A stretch of 64,000 nt of DNA from NCBI GenBank assembly GCA_025931335.1, contig JAICNG010000004.1:1-64000 (forward strand). Direction: 5' to 3'. The notes beneath the pieces are model-generated. The model saw only the letters and a program-made list of their open reading frames with translations, ran no database searches and had not been told where the DNA came from. This stretch comes from Gemmatimonadaceae bacterium. GTDB taxonomy: Bacteria > Gemmatimonadota > Gemmatimonadetes > Gemmatimonadales > Gemmatimonadaceae. Below are positions 58,741 through 64,000 of this stretch, one piece after another (positions within the stretch are counted from its first letter, which is position 1; every line of letters begins with the position of its first letter). A program made the position numbers and the translations under genes.

Positions 58741-59772
58741 TCACGCTCCTACCCCGGTCAGTCTTTCGCCCCCGAGCATCGCGCTCGCGATGTCGACGTC
58801 ACTCTTGCTGCCCACGTAGAGCGGAATGCGCTGATGCAGCTCGGTGGGAGGGACGTCGAGAATCCGGCGTGTGCCGTCCGTCGCCGCACCGCCCGCTTGC
58901 TCGACGACGAACGCCAGGGGGCTCGCCTCGTAGAGCAAACGCAACTTGCCCTGCGGGCTCTTCACGTTCGCCGGATAGCAGAAGACGCCGCCACCGAGGA
59001 GGTTGCGGTGAAAGTCCGCCACGAGCGACCCCACGTAGCGCACGCTCATCGCCTTCCGCTCTCCATCGAGACCGCGATAGCGCCGCATGAGCGCCTTGAC
59101 CGGCTCCTCCCAGTGTTGCTCGTACGAGTCGTTCACCGAGAGATAGCGACCCGGATCGGGAATGCGGATGTTGGGGTGTGACAGCAGAAACTCCCCGATC
59201 GATGGATCGAGGGTGAACCCGTGCACACCCTGTCCGGTCGTGTACACGAGCATCGTGCTCGAGCCGTAGATCACGTAGCCCGCCGCGGCCTGGCGCCGCC
59301 CCGGCTGAAGCATGTCCTCGAGATCGCCGCGGGTGCCGCGGGTGATCTTCCGAACGACCGAGAAGATCGTCCCGACCGGGACGTTGACATCGATGTTGGA
59401 CGACCCGTCGAGCGGGTCGAACAGCAGGCAATACTTCCCGCAGCGAAAGCCCTCGGGGATCGGGATGATGTCCGGCACTTCCTCCGACGCCATCGCGCAC
59501 AGCCGGCCACCGTGGTCGAGTGCCTTGATGATGGTCTCGTTCGCGAACACGTCGAGCTTCTGCTGCATCTCTCCCTGCACGTTCTCGGCTTCGGCCGAGC
59601 CGAGGATGTCGACGAGGCCGGCGCGACGGACCTTGCTCGAGATGATTTTCGCGGCCAGCGCGAGATCGTAGAGAATCCCGGAGAGCTCGCCCGTGGCCTC
59701 GGGATGCAGCCGCTCCTGCTCGATGATGAAACGATCGATCGTGACGACCGACGTGGGCGTGTTATACACCAC
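58741..59772 (-). CDS. fbp: Fructose-1,6-bisphosphatase class I
   Basis: The 343-residue product has the metal motif [39 protein letters not shown] and the substrate loop [20 protein letters not shown]. It hydrolyses FBP in gluconeogenesis. GTG start 59772. Two bases after the HELRH gene. No Calvin-cycle genes are nearby. Confidence 0.96.
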   Translation of the reverse strand: MVYNTPTSVVTIDRFIIEQERLHPEATGELSGILYDLALAAKIISSKVRRAGLVDILGSAEAENVQGEMQQKLDVFANETIIKALDHGGRLCAMASEEVPDIIPIPEGFRCGKYCLLFDPLDGSSNIDVNVPVGTIFSVVRKITRGTRGDLEDMLQPGRRQAAAGYVIYGSSTMLVYTTGQGVHGFTLDPSIGEFLLSHPNIRIPDPGRYLSVNDSYEQHWEEPVKALMRRYRGLDGERKAMSVRYVGSLVADFHRNLLGGGVFCYPANVKSPQGKLRLLYEASPLAFVVEQAGGAATDGTRRILDVPPTELHQRIPLYVGSKSDVDIASAMLGGERLTGVGA

Positions 59773-59774
59773 GG

Positions 59775-60173
59775 CTACCGGGCTCCAGCGGATGAGGTTT
59801 CACGGGCGCGCAGCCGGCGCGCCGAATACTCGCGCGCGTCGGCCTCGAACGGATTGTCGTGGTATCCGTGTCGAAAGCTCGCCCACAGATATCGGATCGG
59901 AAAGAGCGGACTGGACTCAAACTGCTGCAAATGCCGCAGTTCGTGCAAGAGCAACGGCGGCTGCGCCGGAGCGCCGGGCGCAAGGAACACCCAGCGCCGC
60001 AGCGTGATGGCCGCTACGGTCGCGCGCCCGAGCGCCCACCCGCCGACACGCGGGGGAAGGCCGCCGCGGCGGAGCCGCAGTCGCCCTAACTCCGGATACC
60101 GCGTGAGCAGCTCGTCAGCGAGCGGTTCCGGCTCGCCGATCAACGCGGCTCGGATGCGCGTGATGATGCCCAT
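59775..60173 (-). CDS. Small protein with HELRH metalloprotease-like motif
   Basis: A 132-residue protein. The core has [16 protein letters not shown] and [15 protein letters not shown], which together resemble zinc-peptidase-like fragments (a His-Glu-x-x-His with a downstream Glu). Small proteins of this layout are seen near various bacterial genes without known function. Starts inside the comEC 3' end (34-base overlap). Whether it is catalytically active is unknown. Confidence 0.65.
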   Translation of the reverse strand: MGIITRIRAALIGEPEPLADELLTRYPELGRLRLRRGGLPPRVGGWALGRATVAAITLRRWVFLAPGAPAQPPLLLHELRHLQQFESSPLFPIRYLWASFRHGYHDNPFEADAREYSARRLRARETSSAGAR

Positions 60174-62359
60174 CGCTCTCCTCGAGCCTGAATCTCCAGC
60201 GTGCGTCCATCGGTTCGCACGACGATACTCCCCAGGCGGTCGGTTCGCAGCACCGTCGCACCCTGTGCGGCCAACGATGCCAACACCTGTGCGCTGGGAT
60301 GGCCGTAGGTGTTGCCCGCGCCCACCGACACCAGAGCGATCGTGGGCTGCACGGCGCGAAGAAACCGGGCGGTCGTGCTGGTGCTGCTCCCGTGGTGGCC
60401 GACCTTCAGCACCTCGGCCCGCAGGGCCAGCGAATCACGTGCGAGCAGCCAGCGCTCCTCCTCCCGCTCCGCGTCGCCCACGAGCAGGAATCGCACCGCC
60501 CCATACCGCGCCCGAACGACCACGCTCGCCTCGTTGGGATCGGCGAGCGCGCGTGACCAGGCGGAATCGGGGGCAAGAAACTCGAGCTCGACCTCGTCGA
60601 CCACGCGGCGACTGCCCGGTCGTACGCGTTCCCACGGAATGCCGTTCGCGGCCGCTGCGCCGAGCGCGTCGCGATAGGTCTCACTGGTGCCGACGTAGGC
60701 GCCGTCCCAGAACACGTCCGGACGCAGGGCGCGCAGGAGCGTTGCCGCGCCGCCGGCGTGATCGGCGTGCGGGTGCGAGAGCACGAAGGCGGCGACCGAC
60801 CCGCCGTGGCGTCGCACGTATGGAATGACCGTCGCGCGCCCGGCATCGCCGCCGCGCCACGCGCGCCCGGCATCGACGAGAATCCAACGACCGCGTGGCG
60901 TGCGCAATGCAACGGCATCTCCCTGGCCGACGTCGATCACGTGCAACTCGACGCCGCGGATGCGCACGGGCGCGAGCGGGAGCCACGCCATCGCCGCCAG
61001 CGATCCCACGCCGACGACCAGACTGCGCCCCGCATGTCGGGCCACACACGCCACGATCAGCGCGATCGCGCACACCGACGCCATTCCGGCCGCGACGAGG
61101 GACGGCGAGACGTCGACCGAGGCGTAGGGAACGCGTGCGGCCGACGTGGCCACCACGTCGAGCGCCCACAGCATCGGCGATGCGGCGTCGGCGACGAACC
61201 GCTCGACCGATGGAAGTGGCGTGAACACGAGCGCGAGGAAGAGCGTGGGCTGGAGCACGGCGACGAGGGGCGCCGCCACGAGATTGGCGAGCGGCGCGAC
61301 GAGACTCAGCCGGCCGAAATGCCACGCGACGAGCGGTCCCGTCACCAGTGACGCGACGATCGACGCGAGCAGCGCCGCCGCCACCTGTCCGCGCCAGCTC
61401 CCCTGTTCCTTTCCGATCCATCGCCGTGCGAGTGCGCCGCTTGCGACGAGGCCCGCCATACCCAGAACCGAGAGCTGCCAGCCGAGGTCGTGCACGGTGC
61501 GCGGCGAGACGAGCGGCGCGCCGCCGCCGATCGCGAGCGACGCCCACGGCGACGTATTGCGTTGCCCCAACCGGGAGAGGGCGGTTACGCCAAGCATCAC
61601 TGCCGAACGGACCGCGGGAGCCGGCGCACCGATCACCGCCACGTAGAGCGCGACGAGCGCCATCGTCGTCATGGACGCCGCTCGAGGTGACAGGCGCGCC
61701 GCGCGGCACAGAAGCTCTACCGCAAGCGCGATGATCGCGACGTGGAGTCCGGAGATCGACAGCATGTGCACCAGGCCGGCCGCTGCATAACGATCGCGCA
61801 CCGCGGGGTCGAGCGAGCGAGTGTCCGCGATGAGCAAGGCCCGGGCGAGCGCGGCGTTGGAACCAAAGGCCTGGTCCAATCCGCGTCCCAGGCGCGCGCG
61901 AAACGACACGAGCGCATCGCGATGACGGCCCGCGCGCACGGATGCCGCGCGCACGAACAGGCGCCCGCGGGTTTCGCTCACGCTCCCGAGCACGAGCGCT
62001 TCCGCTCCCGCCCGAGCGCTCCCCCGGCGCACGGCGACGGTGATCGACGCCGTACAGGCGATCCCGGCTATCGAGCGTGTTTCGCCGCGTACGAACGCGC
62101 CGGGCGCCAGCGCGTCCGGGAACACCGCACTGATCTCGCCGCGTCGACGTGCGCAGCGCGCCTCGTCCCGGCTCGCACTCCGCGCGACGAGCCAACCCGC
62201 CGCGCCGAGCAACGCAAGCGCGAGCAGCCGGGCGTCGCGGCGAACGACGCCAGCGATCGCGAGCACGGCGCCGGCCGCCGTCGCCAGATGCACGACGCCG
62301 CCGAACCCGAGAGCGAGTCCGGCGGCGTAGGCGATCACCGCGGTGGCGACGAGAGGCAC
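60140..62359 (-). CDS. comEC: ComEC/Rec2-family DNA uptake channel
   Basis: A 739-residue polytopic protein with all three ComEC parts: an N-terminal membrane and OB-fold region, the competence domain (LVHMLSISGLHVAIIALAVE and several helices), and a C-terminal metallo-beta-lactamase domain with VLSHPHADHAGGA and KVGHHGSSTSTT. It imports single-stranded DNA in competent bacteria. GTG start at 62359 follows a strong SD (AGGAGG) overlapping the comFB stop. Confidence 0.93.
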   Translation of the reverse strand: MPLVATAVIAYAAGLALGFGGVVHLATAAGAVLAIAGVVRRDARLLALALLGAAGWLVARSASRDEARCARRRGEISAVFPDALAPGAFVRGETRSIAGIACTASITVAVRRGSARAGAEALVLGSVSETRGRLFVRAASVRAGRHRDALVSFRARLGRGLDQAFGSNAALARALLIADTRSLDPAVRDRYAAAGLVHMLSISGLHVAIIALAVELLCRAARLSPRAASMTTMALVALYVAVIGAPAPAVRSAVMLGVTALSRLGQRNTSPWASLAIGGGAPLVSPRTVHDLGWQLSVLGMAGLVASGALARRWIGKEQGSWRGQVAAALLASIVASLVTGPLVAWHFGRLSLVAPLANLVAAPLVAVLQPTLFLALVFTPLPSVERFVADAASPMLWALDVVATSAARVPYASVDVSPSLVAAGMASVCAIALIVACVARHAGRSLVVGVGSLAAMAWLPLAPVRIRGVELHVIDVGQGDAVALRTPRGRWILVDAGRAWRGGDAGRATVIPYVRRHGGSVAAFVLSHPHADHAGGAATLLRALRPDVFWDGAYVGTSETYRDALGAAAANGIPWERVRPGSRRVVDEVELEFLAPDSAWSRALADPNEASVVVRARYGAVRFLLVGDAEREEERWLLARDSLALRAEVLKVGHHGSSTSTTARFLRAVQPTIALVSVGAGNTYGHPSAQVLASLAAQGATVLRTDRLGSIVVRTDGRTLEIQARGERWASSRASEPR

Positions 62360-62367
62360 GGTACCTC

Positions 62368-62664
62368 CTAGCCCGCGGCACCTCCGCGCTTGGCACGGCC
62401 GACGGGATGACGAGGATTGTTGCGGACACGACGCATCGCGTCGAGCACGGCGACCATGAGCTCAGCGCGCGTCTGGTCGCGCTGCAGGTCCACCGAAGTC
62501 ACCGCCACCCCTTCCCGGGTGCCTCCGGCGTATCTCGGCCGAAGATGGTTGAGCGCGAACGAGAGGACATCGTCCTGACATTGCTCGCAGCCGCAAAATG
62601 TCGCGTCGCGAGCGCGGAGCTCGTCGTACACCTCTTTCACCGCGCCCTCGAGCAGGTTCTTCAT
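62368..62664 (-). CDS. ComFB-type late competence protein
   Basis: A 98-residue protein with MKNLLEGAVKEVYDELRARD and the cysteine cluster CGCEQCQDDVLSFALN, plus LRPRYAGGTREG, matching late competence ComFB proteins. Its function is not known. Between miaB and comEC, it gives a competence pair; overlaps the miaB stop by four bases. Confidence 0.85.
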   Translation of the reverse strand: MKNLLEGAVKEVYDELRARDATFCGCEQCQDDVLSFALNHLRPRYAGGTREGVAVTSVDLQRDQTRAELMVAVLDAMRRVRNNPRHPVGRAKRGGAAG

Positions 62665-64000
62665 ACGGCGAGTGGCAGGGCCGCGCGCTCGCGGACGACG
62701 GCGCCGGTGAACGTCGAGCCGGTGGTTCCCGTGAGCTCGACCGTGAGGTATGCGCCGATCATCGATTCGTCGCCCGGGACGAGGACGGTGCGGTGCTCGC
62801 GCGTCCGCGCCTGCAGCAGCTCTCCCCGCCGGGACACCTTCTCGACGAGGATCTCGTGCCGCGTGCCCAGCAACGACAGGTTGCGCGCCCGTGCACCCTG
62901 CCGCACGGCCGCGATGAGCCGTCCCAGCCGGTCGGAGGCGACCTCGTCAGGCACGGTCAGATCGGGCGGCATCCGCGTGGCGGGCGTTCCCTCGCGCGGG
63001 GAGAACTTGAAGGTGAAGGCGTCGTCGAAGGCAAGCTCCTGCACCGCCGTCAGCGTTTCCTCGAAATCACCGTCCGTCTCGCCGGGAAACCCAACGATCA
63101 CGTCCGTGGTGAGTGAGACGCCGGGGATCGCCGCCCGCAGCCGACGCGCGCAGTCGAAGTACTCCTCGCGCGTATACCGTCGCAACATTCGCTTCAGCGT
63201 GCGCGTGGACCCCGACTGCATGGGAAGGTGGACGTGCTCGCACACCGTCTCCACCTCGGCCATCGCGTCGATGACGCGATCGGAGAAGTCGTTCGGATGC
63301 GGACTCGTGAAGCGCAGGCGACGAATCCCGGGCACCGTCCCCACCGCGCGGAGCAAGTCGGCGAAGTCGTGCGTGCCGTCGTGATAGGAGTTGACCGTCT
63401 GCCCGAGAAGCGTGACCTCGGTGATGCCGTCGGCGACGACCCGCTCCGTCTCGCGGATCACGTCGGCCAGCCGCCGGCTGCGCTCGGGCCCGCGCGTGGT
63501 CGGCACGATGCAGTAAGTGCACTTGTAGTCGCAGCCGCGCTGAACCGGGATCCATGCGCGCACACGATCGAAGCGCCGAGGCGCGACATCCTCGTAATGC
63601 TCTTCGAGGTCGAAGTCGACGGCACTCGCCCGACGGCCGGCGCGCGCCCCCTCGATGAGCGACGGGAGCGCGCGATACCCGTCCGGGCCGATGACGAGAT
63701 CGACGTGCCTGGCGCGATCGAGCAGCCGCGGGCCCAGGCGCTGGGCCATGCAGCCAGTTACCCCCAACACCGTGTCGGATTTCATGTGCCGCTTGAGCTC
63801 CCCCAGGCGGCCGATCACGCGCTGCTCGGCGTGGTCGCGAATCGCGCACGTGTTGACGAGGATGACGTCCGCGCCGTCAGGCGCATCGACCGGTGCGTAG
63901 CCGATCGAGGCGAGGGAACCGAGCATGAGCTCGGAGTCGCTGACGTTCATCTGGCACCCGTACGTCTCGACGTAGACGGTGCCGCGCGGCGGGGTGGTCA
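62661..64000 (-). CDS. miaB: tRNA-2-methylthio-N6-dimethylallyladenosine synthase MiaB (start at or just past the window edge)
   Basis: MiaB adds a methylthio group to i6A37 made by MiaA. The visible product has YGCQMNVSDSELML, a second Cys in VTGCMAQR and the radical-SAM motif RGCDYKCTYCIVPTTRG, then a C-terminal TRAM domain. In frame, the sequence continues through TTPPRGTVYVETYGCQMN to base 64000, where bases TG remain; a start codon could be completed by one base beyond the window. It heads the miaB-comFB-comEC-HELRH-fbp unit. Confidence 0.96.
   Translation of the reverse strand, partial: TTPPRGTVYVETYGCQMNVSDSELMLGSLASIGYAPVDAPDGADVILVNTCAIRDHAEQRVIGRLGELKRHMKSDTVLGVTGCMAQRLGPRLLDRARHVDLVIGPDGYRALPSLIEGARAGRRASAVDFDLEEHYEDVAPRRFDRVRAWIPVQRGCDYKCTYCIVPTTRGPERSRRLADVIRETERVVADGITEVTLLGQTVNSYHDGTHDFADLLRAVGTVPGIRRLRFTSPHPNDFSDRVIDAMAEVETVCEHVHLPMQSGSTRTLKRMLRRYTREEYFDCARRLRAAIPGVSLTTDVIVGFPGETDGDFEETLTAVQELAFDDAFTFKFSPREGTPATRMPPDLTVPDEVASDRLGRLIAAVRQGARARNLSLLGTRHEILVEKVSRRGELLQARTREHRTVLVPGDESMIGAYLTVELTGTTGSTFTGAVVRERAALPLAV

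Overview
The window is a GC-rich, densely packed bacterial chromosome segment. Gene content and style (Bat aerotolerance operon, mannose-type PTS with HPr kinase, two-gene DUF4398/OmpA lipoprotein unit, a FlgD/T9SS-type C-terminal module, riboflavin operon joined to nusB, GTG/TTG starts and ATGA/GTGA stop-start overlaps) suggest an uncultured member of the Gemmatimonadota. That placement is inference, not a database result. All but four of the protein genes lie on the minus strand; the plus-strand genes are rpsT, a DUF4398-like/OmpA lipoprotein pair and one small lipoprotein. No insertion sequence, prophage, CRISPR array or plasmid gene was seen, and no gene-free gap exceeds 300 bases.

Reading in the minus direction from the right edge: miaB, comFB, comEC, a small HELRH protein and fbp; the large subunit of a B12-dependent acyl-CoA mutase; terC; fmdB-argS; a long unit pfkB-purM-beta-barrel-ribD-ribE-ribBA-ribH-nusB; a glycosyltransferase followed by hpf, hprK and a complete mannose-type PTS (EIIA, EIIB, EIIC, EIID, HPr, EI); the SAM cycle genes metK and ahcY, a bifunctional-nuclease-family gene and a CarboxypepD-like membrane protein; a cobalamin riboswitch driving btuF-btuC-btuD-btuB; recO-selB; a small secreted protein with its own strong promoter; an Mla/MCE lipid transport operon (mlaE-mlaF-mlaD-lipoprotein); clpB; tadA; two tRNA-Ser genes; the pyrimidine operon pyrR-pyrB-pyrC with an aldolase-family gene and a zinc-ribbon protein; an M50 protease with scpA-scpB and a pseudouridine synthase; the Bat operon (moxR, DUF58, short BatD-like, BatA, BatB-BatC fusion, BatD-BatE fusion); and mutL-miaA. 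The B12 importer fits with the B12-dependent mutase, and PTS, HprK and HPF look like one carbon/energy signalling set because no sugar catabolic genes accompany them.

The most unusual structure is a family of ten long intergenic hairpins (about 50-140 bp), each sitting at the 3' end of a minus-strand gene or tRNA. Each is built from a short word repeated in loose tandem on one arm and reverse-complemented on the other. Four word classes occur (GACGTCAG-like, GAGGARTGAG-like, GGGATCGA-like, GTGCTCGAG-like) and every class recurs at separate loci. None has the U-run of a normal intrinsic terminator. In several cases the hairpin or its repeat tract runs to within a few bases of the next start codon, which then lacks a Shine-Dalgarno sequence. 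A second striking feature is the Mla ATPase, which keeps Walker A and B but has lost the Q-loop Gln, the LSGGQ signature and the H-switch His.
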